Notes under the pieces: generated by a model | Seen by the model: the letters and a program-made list of their open reading frames with translations, nothing else | Databases searched by the model: none | Told to the model about the DNA's origin: nothing | Part shown: positions 1-7,378 of the stretch, in pieces | Position numbering within the stretch: the stretch's first letter is position 1 | Layout of the letters: every line of letters starts with the position of its first letter | Source of the DNA: JADFUS01 sp964368765 | GTDB lineage: Bacteria; Bacteroidota; Bacteroidia; Bacteroidales; Rikenellaceae | Direction: 5' to 3' | DNA length: 17,045 nt | NCBI GenBank assembly: GCA_964368765.1 | Contig: CAYJCU010000043.1 | Coordinates: 1 to 17,045 of the forward strand | Translations under genes and position numbers: made by a program

Positions 1-52
1 TTAGGGTAGATATGACGTGCATAAATTCAATCCTCAGGTTCGCCGGACACTA
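1..52. mobile_element. possible insertion-sequence end at left edge
   Basis: On the minus strand TGTCCGG (43-49) is followed by GAGGAT and then an ATG at 22-20, spaced like a ribosome site and start codon. That would start a leftward gene (M-H-V-I-S-T-L) that leaves the window. The same heptamer occurs near the right edge in the opposite orientation. Together with the broken ORF next to it, this suggests an insertion-sequence boundary near base 50. The identity rests on one short motif and on context, so it is tentative. Confidence 0.3.
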
Positions 53-175
53 CTATATTTTTATTAGTAGTGATTTTAATATACCTAGTTCGCTTGTGCC
101 AAACCTTTGTTTATGCTCTTTAACATATGAGTACTCGGAAAACTCAAATGTTGCTTGTATTTCAGAAATTTTCAT
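53..175 (-). pseudogene. 40-codon ORF, possible truncated transposase N-terminus
   Basis: The ORF runs from ATG at 175 to TAG at 53 and contains MKISEIQATFEF at the start and KEHKQRFGTSELGILKSLL near the end. The composition (Glu, Lys and aromatics well spread) looks like real coding sequence. The RFGTSELG stretch reminds me of N-terminal helical segments of Bacteroidetes insertion-sequence transposases, but I cannot name a family. The frame stops right beside the putative insertion-sequence end at 43-49, so the simplest reading is a transposase cut short by a second insertion. It could instead be a genuine small protein. It lies downstream of a minus-strand TATCTTTG box (257-264) and a leader hairpin (197-246), so it may be transcribed. 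Confidence 0.4.
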
Positions 176-196
176 TATATTTGCATTATGTTTGTG

Positions 197-246
197 GATG
201 ATTACCCCCATTTTTCAGCTTTCGTCAGCTTTTGGGGGTAATCATC
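197..246 (-). repeat. 14-bp perfect inverted repeat with 22-nt loop
   Basis: GATGATTACCCCCA (197-210) pairs perfectly with TGGGGGTAATCATC (233-246). The loop contains the direct repeat CAGCTTT twice, and its two AGCT copies could form a small inner stem. If the minus-strand box at 257-264 is a promoter, this hairpin sits at the very 5' end of the transcript, ahead of the small ORF starting at 175, and could protect it or control its translation. On the plus strand it is followed by a T-rich stretch and could act as a terminator. Confidence 0.6.
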
Positions 247-256
247 TTTATTTATA

Positions 257-264
257 CAAAGATA
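257..264 (-). promoter_or_regulatory. Bacteroidales -7 box TATCTTTG
   Basis: The minus strand reads TTTTGTATCTTTG, which matches the TAnnTTTG -7 consensus of Bacteroidetes housekeeping promoters. Transcription would start near base 250 and run left into the hairpin leader and the small ORF at 175-53. No TTG is found at the usual 19-21 base spacing; the nearest lies 24 bases upstream, inside the adjacent palindrome. This is therefore a partial promoter match. Confidence 0.45.
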
Positions 265-266
265 CA

Positions 267-305
267 AAATATCCAATTAATTGTCTGTCAATTAATTGGA
301 TATTT
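267..305. promoter_or_regulatory. perfect 17-bp palindrome, candidate operator
   Basis: AAATATCCAATTAATTG (267-283) is an exact inverted repeat of CAATTAATTGGATATTT (289-305), separated by 5 bases. It lies immediately upstream of the minus-strand -7 box at 257-264 and covers the region where polymerase would bind. A repressor operator is therefore the most attractive reading. The stem is almost pure A/T and lacks a clean T-run in either direction, so a terminator is less likely. The sequence does not show which regulator would bind. Confidence 0.5.
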
Positions 306-347
306 CTGTTAAGTTTTCGGTATCGCCCGCCCTAAATAGTCGATAAT

Positions 348-389
348 AAAAAAACTGGAGTAAGATTAATATCTTACCCCAGTTTTTTT
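348..389 (-). terminator. intrinsic terminator of the fimbria-type operon
   Basis: On the minus strand a 13-bp stem (ACTGGGGTAAGAT with ATCTTACTCCAGT, loop of 4) is flanked by seven A and seven T residues, so the stem can extend to 20 pairs and ends in a U-run. Base 359 opposite 378 forms a G-U wobble in the minus-strand RNA but an A-C mismatch in the plus-strand RNA. This indicates the hairpin serves leftward transcription. It lies 15 bases past the stop codon of the fimbrillin gene. Confidence 0.9.
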
Positions 390-404
390 ATTATAATTCA
401 AAGA

Positions 405-1922
405 TTATGGAACTAAAGCACCTAAATTTTGTTCATTCTCAGTACCCCATGGAGTTACTGTTACTGTGAAGTGGATTCTGTTATCAAATACAGGGTCACC
501 TGGCTCACCTGAGTGGTATAGACCTGTTTCGTTACCTGCCTCATCATAATATTTGTTATCAGCATAGTAACCACCATTACCATCACCACCGATTAATAGG
601 TTATATCTGTAGCTATTACCCATTTCCCAATTTTGAATACCAACATTAGCACCTGAACCTGCCCCATCAACATCAGAATATAATGGGAAATAAGCTCTGA
701 TATAAAGAGCATCGCCAGTTGCAATAGTTCCACCAGTTACATAATTATCAGCATCTGTACCATTATATACACCTTCAGCAGTCAATAAACCACTGTTAGC
801 AGTTGATTTAATAGCATTAGCAGCTGTATAGTATGTAGATAAATCACTATTGTAATAGTAAGTATCAGAACCTGTTGGGTTCATAATATCAGCACGTCCT
901 ACAACATCAACTGTTCCTGCAGGTGATCCATTAGTCTCAACACGGTAGAAAACCTCAATGTATGCACCACCTTCAATACTAGCTACATTTGATGTAGCTC
1001 CTTTAGTGTTAAGCGTAATAGCGTCGAAAGAGTGAGGTAGTAACATTAGGTCTCCTAAATTAGAACCATTAGAGTGGATAGCATCTTTTGGAATTGCTTC
1101 AGTCGCACCTAAAGCATCAACATGAAATGCATCATCACCACCACTCATATAGGCATCATTCGTAGCTGTAGTTGATCCGGCAAATACTGTCTTACGATAC
1201 TCATAAGTCTCTTTTGTTGCAGCAGTACCCCATGATTGAGCAACATAATTGTATGTATTTACACTATTAATACCGTGGAAATAGATACCTTGTACCTCAA
1301 CTTTTACACCTACTCCAGCAGTAACTGAAACATTCTCTCTAGTTAGGATATGCTTAAACACCATAGCTAACTTACCTGTTAATGGCTTAACACTTGCAAC
1401 AGATTTAGCTGCTAGGTGATCTATTTGTGTAAATCTATCAGCTACAATAGTTTTTTCACCAGTAACCTCCGGAGTTGCAACCGTAGCAGATATTGCTGTA
1501 TTACCATTAACTCCATCTGGTTTTGGATATGCTGCATAGAATGTCATTGGGTAACCTGCAGTTGGCCACATTGGAGCCTCAACAGAAGCATCACCTGCCA
1601 CATTTCTCCACTGCCAATCGTTATTGTCAGAAACATTTTCATTAACTATTGTTGGCTTATAATAGTCAAATGTGCCATCAATAGCTGCCTCGCCTGTAAC
1701 GCCTACATTATACCATGCAGTTGCACCATCAGTATGGCCGAAAACTTGGAAACCACCTTCAACATTAGTTAAAGTATTTACATTAGCACGTGATGTGTTA
1801 GACACAAATGCTATTGTGTTCGGGTTGTTTGGAACGTTGTTCGCGCTATCTACAACCTCCTGCTTTGAACAACTTGTCAAAGCTACTGCCGCCGTAGCAG
1901 CAAAAAACATTAGTTTTTTCAT
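405..1922 (-). CDS. Mfa-like fimbrillin family lipoprotein
   Basis: This is a 505-aa lipoprotein and probably a fimbrial structural or tip subunit (Mfa_like_1/fimbrillin group) displayed on the outer membrane. The N-terminus is a lipoprotein signal with LTSC and the lipidated Cys at residue 18. IAFVSNTSRA (residues 37-46) resembles the first strand of many fimbrillins. It offers Arg45-Ala46, close to the Arg46/Ala47 processing point of P. gingivalis FimA. The body is rich in Thr, Ser, Gly, Asn and Tyr, and a strand-like FTVTVTPWG lies near the C-terminus, as is usual in this group. It is the last gene of a three-gene set, 82 bases after the DUF5119 gene, and is followed by a strong terminator. 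The leader before ATG is A-rich with no Shine-Dalgarno site. Family assignment is good; whether it is the major shaft subunit is unknown. Confidence 0.82.
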   Translation of the reverse strand: MKKLMFFAATAAVALTSCSKQEVVDSANNVPNNPNTIAFVSNTSRANVNTLTNVEGGFQVFGHTDGATAWYNVGVTGEAAIDGTFDYYKPTIVNENVSDNNDWQWRNVAGDASVEAPMWPTAGYPMTFYAAYPKPDGVNGNTAISATVATPEVTGEKTIVADRFTQIDHLAAKSVASVKPLTGKLAMVFKHILTRENVSVTAGVGVKVEVQGIYFHGINSVNTYNYVAQSWGTAATKETYEYRKTVFAGSTTATNDAYMSGGDDAFHVDALGATEAIPKDAIHSNGSNLGDLMLLPHSFDAITLNTKGATSNVASIEGGAYIEVFYRVETNGSPAGTVDVVGRADIMNPTGSDTYYYNSDLSTYYTAANAIKSTANSGLLTAEGVYNGTDADNYVTGGTIATGDALYIRAYFPLYSDVDGAGSGANVGIQNWEMGNSYRYNLLIGGDGNGGYYADNKYYDEAGNETGLYHSGEPGDPVFDNRIHFTVTVTPWGTENEQNLGALVP

Positions 1923-2004
1923 AGTTAGTTTTAAAAAAAGTTTTGTTAATAATTATTTAATTTGTTTTTTTATATTTTAAGTTAATACTCAAGTTATTTC
2001 ATAA

Positions 2005-3309
2005 TTATAGAGGTATCACGGTATCATCTCCCCAATCCTCAACAGTAATATCGCCGCTTGTGTACTCTAATTGGAATGTTGAAATTGTAATATCAATACC
2101 CAATTTATACACATCACTACCTAATGGCGCATTATCAAGCACCTGCTTTGTAACATCAATAGGCAGTTTAGTTGAAACAGATGGAGTTGTTGGGTCATTG
2201 TCAATATCAAGTTCAAACTGCGTATTACCCTTATCCACTAACGCCCCATCTATATATATGAAATCAAAATCTAACATATATAATCCGCTTCCATCTTCTA
2301 GGTTACTCTCTAACCCTATATCACGTCCGAAACTAAGAAATGTTACTGAGGTCTCGCCCGTGTAATCTTTATATTTATTCTCTCCGGATGTGGGCTGCCA
2401 CCCTTCACCCATATACTCTCCATTCTCATCATACCAGTTAGTTCTACCGTTGAGAGTAAAATATTGAACCATTTTTTTATCTTTCGGCTCTCTGAATCCT
2501 ACCCCTGTACGCATATTAACCTTATTCACAAAGCCATCAACAGCACCTTTAACTCCACCTACCGACGTAAGGTTCTTAACCTTAAGAACAACAGTAACAT
2601 CACGTGTAAGGCTTCGCATATCAACTCCATTATCATCACCAATAGAGTCTCTTGTTAATGCATAAAACATATCCTCATCAACACTCTTCATAAGTGTCTT
2701 AGTTTCTATATCTTCTGTCTCGCCCTTTGTTCGCCTTGTTGCCAAAAGTTGGTGCGAGTAATCAACCATATCTTGCGTTACCACAAAATTATCAATACTC
2801 CACGTTGCCAATCGCAAAGGAGGCTGCATGAACAGATAATTATCATTAACATACTCTGTTAAGTAGTATCCTGCTGGGTTATTGGTGTGTGTCTTTACGT
2901 ATGCTGAAAAATTTTCGTAACTATCAACATTTTCAAAAACTATACTCTCATAACCCGAAGTGACACTACCCTCCCAATACACATCGGTGTGAGACTCATT
3001 CATCACTATCACTGAGTACTCTCCTATCGGAACCTCAATCTCTCCATCATATACATTACCCTCAAGATACCTCTCAAACGGTTCGCTTCCATCCTTCGGG
3101 AAGAATCTAAATGTGGCTCTATGAACACTCTCTCCACTCTGCTTTGATACTCCATTCTCAAGGATATTAAATCCTGAGTTATTCCAGTTAATCTTAACAG
3201 GTATATATGCCGAAGTATAAACAATATCTCGCTCTAAAATCGGTTGGTAGGCACATGAGCTAGTAAATATAATTATTAAACCCAGTAAGATATACATTAT
3301 CTTTACCAT
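2005..3309 (-). CDS. DUF5119-type lipoprotein, probable fimbrial anchor (FimB/Mfa2-like role)
   Basis: This 434-aa protein has a lipoprotein signal (hydrophobic LLGLIIIF, then TSSC with Cys19). The N-terminal part (VKINWNN, FRFFPKDGSEPF, the IEVPIGEYSVIVMN strand pair at about 90-104, and the later NFSAYVKT) fits the DUF5119 pattern seen in Bacteroides proteins encoded between DUF3575 and fimbrillin genes. That family is usually linked to FimB/Mfa2-type anchors holding a fimbria in the outer membrane; the role here is inferred from family and position. The start ATG overlaps the stop codon of the DUF3575 gene (ATGGTAA). It is preceded by AAAGGAGGT at a 7-base spacing, so the start is secure and translational coupling is likely. 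No internal frameshift is seen. Confidence 0.75.
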   Translation of the reverse strand: MVKIMYILLGLIIIFTSSCAYQPILERDIVYTSAYIPVKINWNNSGFNILENGVSKQSGESVHRATFRFFPKDGSEPFERYLEGNVYDGEIEVPIGEYSVIVMNESHTDVYWEGSVTSGYESIVFENVDSYENFSAYVKTHTNNPAGYYLTEYVNDNYLFMQPPLRLATWSIDNFVVTQDMVDYSHQLLATRRTKGETEDIETKTLMKSVDEDMFYALTRDSIGDDNGVDMRSLTRDVTVVLKVKNLTSVGGVKGAVDGFVNKVNMRTGVGFREPKDKKMVQYFTLNGRTNWYDENGEYMGEGWQPTSGENKYKDYTGETSVTFLSFGRDIGLESNLEDGSGLYMLDFDFIYIDGALVDKGNTQFELDIDNDPTTPSVSTKLPIDVTKQVLDNAPLGSDVYKLGIDITISTFQLEYTSGDITVEDWGDDTVIPL

Positions 3310-4652
3310 TTCCCCGACCTCCTTTCTGTATTACGACTGATTAACCACACCAACGACAACTCTAGTCGTGTTGGACCAATCCATGTAAAACTTTTAGTAT
3401 AGTCACGAAAGGCATCCCATCCCCACTGTGTACCGTCAAACTCTGCCGTGTACTCTTTATAGTCAAATTGTGCATATCCAGCACTTATTGAATACTCTAA
3501 ACGCAAAGCATCGTTTTTACTTATTGAGTGAGCGAAACCTAATGAGAGACCACCAGACAATAAATTCTTTGATTGCATGCCCTCTCTATTACGCTCTATG
3601 TCAAATGATCCGTAGGTTCCATAACCACCAACAAACCAACCCGTAAGTACACTCTTATTCTCTCTATCTCCTAACCACCTTCTAAACTCCAAGCTAATTA
3701 CTCTAGCCTGAAGGCGATTTCTTTTACTATCAACCTTACCATTATCCTGAATCCACCAAGGATGAATAATATCTGCTGCCAAACTATACTTGTCTCCTAT
3801 TGGCAACTCTAACTCTAAATTTAATAGAGTTGCAATATTATACAACAGATTGGTTTTTACCGCCAAAATTGGTTTTTGTTGTTTTACAACAGCGTCATCT
3901 ATATAGATTGGCTTTGTTGTAAAACAAATATCAGATAAATCTACATCTTTTGATAATGTACTCTGTTTAACCGTATTACCAAGTGTAATCGGCATAAAAG
4001 TATATCTAATATTAAAGTGAAAAACCGTAGATGTTGTATTTCTGAGTAGAGGCAACATATTTTTCGATATATATCTCCATGAACTACCGCCATCTAGTCT
4101 ACGTAATCTCCATTCTTTAGTATCTAGCCTTATATCCGAATCAATAATCTCTAGAACTCTCTTGCTATTTGGCACAAGTTTATCAGATACTACCAATTCT
4201 CTCAAACCCTCCCAGTTCTCGCCAATATGATTAACAATCAATTTGTCTGCGATAGATGGATAGTTACTAATAATGTAATTTTTTATTGATTTTGCACGTT
4301 TCCATGATAAGGATTTATTATAATCCTCATTGCCATCAGGTGAGGCAGCTGCATTGATTGTTATTGTATTCAATAACTTAACAATATCGCTATCTGAGAG
4401 CATATAATTCATTGTCTCTAGCGATCTCTTGTTTCTTGAATCTGTGGTATCTATATGAGATTTACCCAATCCGAAATAAATTGTGATATTGTCTAGATTA
4501 TTCTCAATCTCTACTTTATCGTGATCATTTGTTAACGTTTGCGAATTAACAACAGAAGGCAAAATAGTAAACATAACAAATAATGACATATAGCTAAATA
4601 TGCGCATCAACTGTCTAGTTAAAATTTTATCTACTATTATATACGTAAACAT
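3303..4652 (-). CDS. outer-membrane protein with OmpA-like region and DUF3575 domain
   Basis: This 449-aa protein has two parts. Residues about 45-215 hold an OmpA-C-like region, with ITIYFGLGKS, then ASPDGNEDYN and LSWKRAKSI resembling the peptidoglycan-binding core. Residues about 262-449 form a DUF3575 domain: AVKTNLLYNIATLLNLELE, HPWWI, SLEFRRWLGDR, then strand-rich sequence ending in WLISRNTERR. DUF3575 domains are thought to be outer-membrane barrels that accompany fimbrial genes. The first ATG (4652) has GAGG at suitable spacing, but its product carries a 15-residue extension. Met16 (4607) starts a cleaner signal peptide, MRIFSYMSLFVMFTILPSVV with cleavage near VNS-Q. I keep 4652 because of the ribosome site. 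It is first in the three-gene operon, with a promoter match about 240 bases upstream. Confidence 0.78.
   Translation of the reverse strand: MFTYIIVDKILTRQLMRIFSYMSLFVMFTILPSVVNSQTLTNDHDKVEIENNLDNITIYFGLGKSHIDTTDSRNKRSLETMNYMLSDSDIVKLLNTITINAAASPDGNEDYNKSLSWKRAKSIKNYIISNYPSIADKLIVNHIGENWEGLRELVVSDKLVPNSKRVLEIIDSDIRLDTKEWRLRRLDGGSSWRYISKNMLPLLRNTTSTVFHFNIRYTFMPITLGNTVKQSTLSKDVDLSDICFTTKPIYIDDAVVKQQKPILAVKTNLLYNIATLLNLELELPIGDKYSLAADIIHPWWIQDNGKVDSKRNRLQARVISLEFRRWLGDRENKSVLTGWFVGGYGTYGSFDIERNREGMQSKNLLSGGLSLGFAHSISKNDALRLEYSISAGYAQFDYKEYTAEFDGTQWGWDAFRDYTKSFTWIGPTRLELSLVWLISRNTERRSGKW
3317..3325 (-). promoter_or_regulatory. strong Shine-Dalgarno site of the DUF5119 gene
   Basis: The minus strand reads AAAGGAGGT, followed by 7 bases and ATG at 3309. 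It lies inside the last codons of the upstream gene (E-R-R-S). The other genes here start after A/T-rich leaders without such a site, apart from a GAGG before the ATG at 4652. Confidence 0.75.
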
Positions 4653-4776
4653 TTATACCTCAATTTATAAACACGAATAAGTAATCATAACTAATTACTC
4701 TTCCTCCCTTTTTAAATTTACTCTAAATTGGTGATATACAATTAATCACCCCTTTACAGTAAAACTAAAATCTACC

Positions 4777-4803
4777 CTCTTTATTGCATATAGCATTAAA
4801 GAG
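4777..4803. repeat. 27-base pseudo-palindrome in operon leader
   Basis: CTCTTTA (4777-4783) mirrors TAAAGAG (4797-4803), with an inner GC/GC pair around TATA and two mismatched positions. It lies downstream of the promoter match, so it could be an RNA hairpin in the leader or a protein-binding site. Confidence 0.4.
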
Positions 4804-4900
4804 ATATAAATAATAGCGAAACTGTGTTTGATATAATAAAATTGCAACTATAAATCAGCAAATATTTATCAAAAACCCTCGTCACACACTCTACACCTCA

Positions 4901-4932
4901 CAAAGTTACAAAATCAAATCGATAATTACAAT
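4901..4932 (-). promoter_or_regulatory. Bacteroidetes-type promoter for the DUF3575-DUF5119-fimbrillin operon
   Basis: On the minus strand ATTG (4932-4929) is followed after 20 bases by TAACTTTG (4908-4901). This fits the Bacteroidetes -33 TTG / -7 TAnnTTTG arrangement with near-ideal spacing, and a T-rich tract lies upstream. Transcription would start near 4895, giving a leader of about 240 bases before the ATG at 4652. Confidence 0.65.
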
Positions 4933-5081
4933 AAAAATCTACAAAAATATTACTAAAAAAAATAAAAAAAAGTAGATATTATCATTAAAAGCCTAATAAT
5001 CAACACATTAACAATAAAAACACACAAAGCACACAAAAGACACACAACAACAATATGTGCAGATAATATAAAATACAACAA

Positions 5082-5130
5082 AAATATTGCATAAAACAAC
5101 TCAATACAGAATATGTTTTATGCAATATTT
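5082..5130 (-). terminator. 16-bp inverted repeat after the peptidase gene, probable terminator
   Basis: AAATATTGCATAAAAC (5082-5097) is a perfect inverted repeat of GTTTTATGCAATATTT (5115-5130) with a 17-base loop. On the minus strand it is followed by TTGTTGTATTTT. It starts 25 bases past the S46 peptidase stop, where the operon should end. The stem is A/T-rich, so termination may be modest, and a role in RNA stability is an alternative. Confidence 0.55.
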
Positions 5131-5154
5131 AACTACGAACTTCAAAAATATATA

Positions 5155-7356
5155 CTATTTTTTAATGAATTCTACCTCATCCAAAATATACTGAGAGCGA
5201 GAATATTTTTCCAGTATAAAGAAAATATAGCGAGCATCAACAGCAATATTACGGCTTAAATCTTCACTATAATGGTAGTCAGAAACAACACCTTGCCAAG
5301 CTCTATCAAAATTAATTCCGATAAACTCACCTCTACTATTTACAACAGGACTACCTGAATTACCGCTTGTTGTGTGGCAGTTAGTAATAAAACATGTCAC
5401 TAATTCGCCATCCTTACTTGCATACACACCAAAATCTTTATTAGCCTGTAGCTCTCTCAGCTTACGTGGCACATAATAGTCATTATTACTTGGGTTCATT
5501 AACCCTGTCTTAACCATACCCTCAAGTGTTGTGTAGTAGTTATATGTAATTGCCTCTTCAGGCTTATAACCCTGCACTGTACCATAAGCTACACGTAAAC
5601 CTCTATTTGCATCAGGGTAAACCTCGCCATAGCCGCCAGCCATTTCAACTAATCCCTCAACAAATTTCTTATAATGAACTTGATTTTCACGCTGTAATTT
5701 TTGTTGCTGCATATTAACTCTCTCAACAAAAATACGATAGTAACTTATACATAACTGATATAATCTATCATTTTTAATAGCATCTACACCTTTAGCAGGA
5801 ACCTCATCAAGCATAGCATATATTTTATCTTTATCTGTAAAGATAGACTCACTAAATAGCTCTTGTGTCATCTTCTCAACATCGCCATCATACTCAGAAA
5901 TAAAATTAACAGCCTCTTTAGGTTGAAACTCTTGACCTATTGTCTCCCAACTCCATATAATCATCTCACGCATTAACTCTCTATCAACATCATAAGACCA
6001 CACATTAAAGAACATATCAACTAAACCACGCACACGTCGTATCTCTGCATTAACAGCCCCCTCTTTAGGTGCTTTTTTACGTGCATACATTGATACCAAT
6101 TTCTCAAACTTACCAATGATACCAACAATCTCAGAACCATTATGGCAAACATCATTAATAACTAGATTTGCAACGTTATAATCTGATAGTTTGTTATATG
6201 TATTTGTTAAGTCGCTCAACACTGTGCCATATTTTGCTTTAAGCTCTGGTGTAGAGTTAGCCCATATATTAAATAGCGAATCACGCTCAGCCTTAACCTT
6301 AACAACCTCTAATGACGAAGCACCTGCTACCTCACCCCTATATTTAAGATAACCATTAGATGTTGATGATATACGAGTTGTATAGCGATGGCGTAACTCT
6401 GGATTCATAGCAATAGCACCTTGCATTATCTCTAATTTCTTAGCACCTATCTCTAAACGAGCAACATTCTCACGATATATCTTCTTATCAACACCATCAG
6501 CATGAATATATTGACGAGTTGAACCTGGATAGCCTAATACCATTGCAAAATCTCCCTCCTTAACACCATCTAAAGATACTTTTAGATAACTACTACTCTT
6601 ATAAGGTACATTTTTCTCTCTGTTAAAACGAGCAGGATTCTGATTTTGATTAACATAAATACGTAGAAGTGCAAAATCGCCCGTGTAACGTGGCCACTGC
6701 CAGTTATCTGAAAGTCCACCATACTTACCTATTGCCATAGGAGGTGCCGCTACTAAGCGAACATCTTTGTAGATATTGTAAACAGATAAAAGATATTGGT
6801 TTCCTGCAAAAACAGTACTCACCTGCGCCTCAGAACGTGTTCCTTTAGTAGCCTCTTTAACAATAATCTTATTATTTTCAGTTACTTTGTTATCGAAATC
6901 ACGACCTGTTAAACCCTCAGTACCAACTAATATCTTAGCTGTAACATCCTCAACACGCACAAGCTGTTTAATCCATAGGCCATGACATGTAGACTCCTCC
7001 TCACGCTTAGATGCCCAGTAGCCATACTTCATAAAATCATTTTCGTCTGAAGAGTAGAACTCAACAAAACGCATAACAGGATGATAGTTTGTGATAACAA
7101 GACCATCTTTAGAAATTAATGACCCAGTAGCAAAGCTCTTAAAAGGAAGACCCTCATTAGCAAGACCTACAACAGAATTGGTCAAACAACTCTGATTAAT
7201 ACTGTAAATATCCTCTGCCGTAAGCTTCATACCTGCTTTACGCATCTCTTTTACTCTCTCTTTTGATAGCAGGGGTAACCACATACCCTCATCTGCCCTT
7301 ACTGCTAATGGAAGCGTTAATGCTAACATTAGTAGTAGTGAAAAGACTCTCTTCAT
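5155..7356 (-). CDS. S46 family dipeptidyl peptidase, DPP11-like specificity residue
   Basis: This 733-aa secreted serine peptidase has a signal peptide at residues 1-21 (LLLMLALTLPLAVRA-DEG) and a typical S46 length (about 710-730). S46 enzymes remove dipeptides from peptide N-termini, mainly in the periplasm. The catalytic triad by family alignment is His92 (TNYH), Asp227 (RYTGDF) and Ser667 (GNSGSP). Arg685, 18 residues after the Ser in NFDRAW, corresponds to Arg673 of P. gingivalis DPP11, which selects Asp/Glu at P1; DPP7 has Gly there. So acidic preference is inferred. The site is unusual: the common CTG and NHHC motifs are ATG (Ala76) and NYHP (Pro93), so the usual disulfide pair is gone. 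No C-terminal secretion (T9SS) domain is seen. It follows the metalloprotease gene by 22 bases and is last in its operon. Confidence 0.9.
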   Translation of the reverse strand: MKRVFSLLLMLALTLPLAVRADEGMWLPLLSKERVKEMRKAGMKLTAEDIYSINQSCLTNSVVGLANEGLPFKSFATGSLISKDGLVITNYHPVMRFVEFYSSDENDFMKYGYWASKREEESTCHGLWIKQLVRVEDVTAKILVGTEGLTGRDFDNKVTENNKIIVKEATKGTRSEAQVSTVFAGNQYLLSVYNIYKDVRLVAAPPMAIGKYGGLSDNWQWPRYTGDFALLRIYVNQNQNPARFNREKNVPYKSSSYLKVSLDGVKEGDFAMVLGYPGSTRQYIHADGVDKKIYRENVARLEIGAKKLEIMQGAIAMNPELRHRYTTRISSTSNGYLKYRGEVAGASSLEVVKVKAERDSLFNIWANSTPELKAKYGTVLSDLTNTYNKLSDYNVANLVINDVCHNGSEIVGIIGKFEKLVSMYARKKAPKEGAVNAEIRRVRGLVDMFFNVWSYDVDRELMREMIIWSWETIGQEFQPKEAVNFISEYDGDVEKMTQELFSESIFTDKDKIYAMLDEVPAKGVDAIKNDRLYQLCISYYRIFVERVNMQQQKLQRENQVHYKKFVEGLVEMAGGYGEVYPDANRGLRVAYGTVQGYKPEEAITYNYYTTLEGMVKTGLMNPSNNDYYVPRKLRELQANKDFGVYASKDGELVTCFITNCHTTSGNSGSPVVNSRGEFIGINFDRAWQGVVSDYHYSEDLSRNIAVDARYIFFILEKYSRSQYILDEVEFIKK

Positions 7357-7378
7357 AATTTGTTTTTCTGATTAAAAT

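Larger units (their letters stand above)
4653..5081. other. intergenic region and long leader of the fimbria-type operon
   Basis: No gene is seen here. From right to left it holds a CA-rich degenerate repeat (CACACAAAG-like units, 5021-5050), an A/T tract (4953-4972) that could act as an UP element, the promoter match at 4901-4932, and an untranslated leader of about 240 bases. The leader contains the pseudo-palindrome at 4777-4803 and a short stem, GGTGAT with ATCACC (4730-4750). None of the leader structures matches a riboswitch I recognise. Confidence 0.55.

Noticed and set aside
12..335. Plus-strand 107-codon ORF
   Set aside because: It runs through the two perfect inverted repeats (197-246, 267-305), is rich in Ile, Cys and Ser without domain character, and overlaps a better minus-strand ORF.
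1416..1980. Plus-strand ORFs inside the fimbrillin gene
   Set aside because: Their translations are Ser-, Ile- and Cys-rich antisense shadows with no start context, and the minus-strand gene has a clear lipoprotein signal.
4563..4607. Met16 as the only start of the DUF3575 gene
   Set aside because: It gives a cleaner signal peptide, but GAGG lies before the ATG at 4652 and nothing comparable before 4607; both are kept as options in the gene entry.
5021..5050. CACACAAAG-like tandem repeat or CRISPR-like array
   Set aside because: Only about three degenerate 9-10 base units without spacers; it looks like low-complexity sequence.
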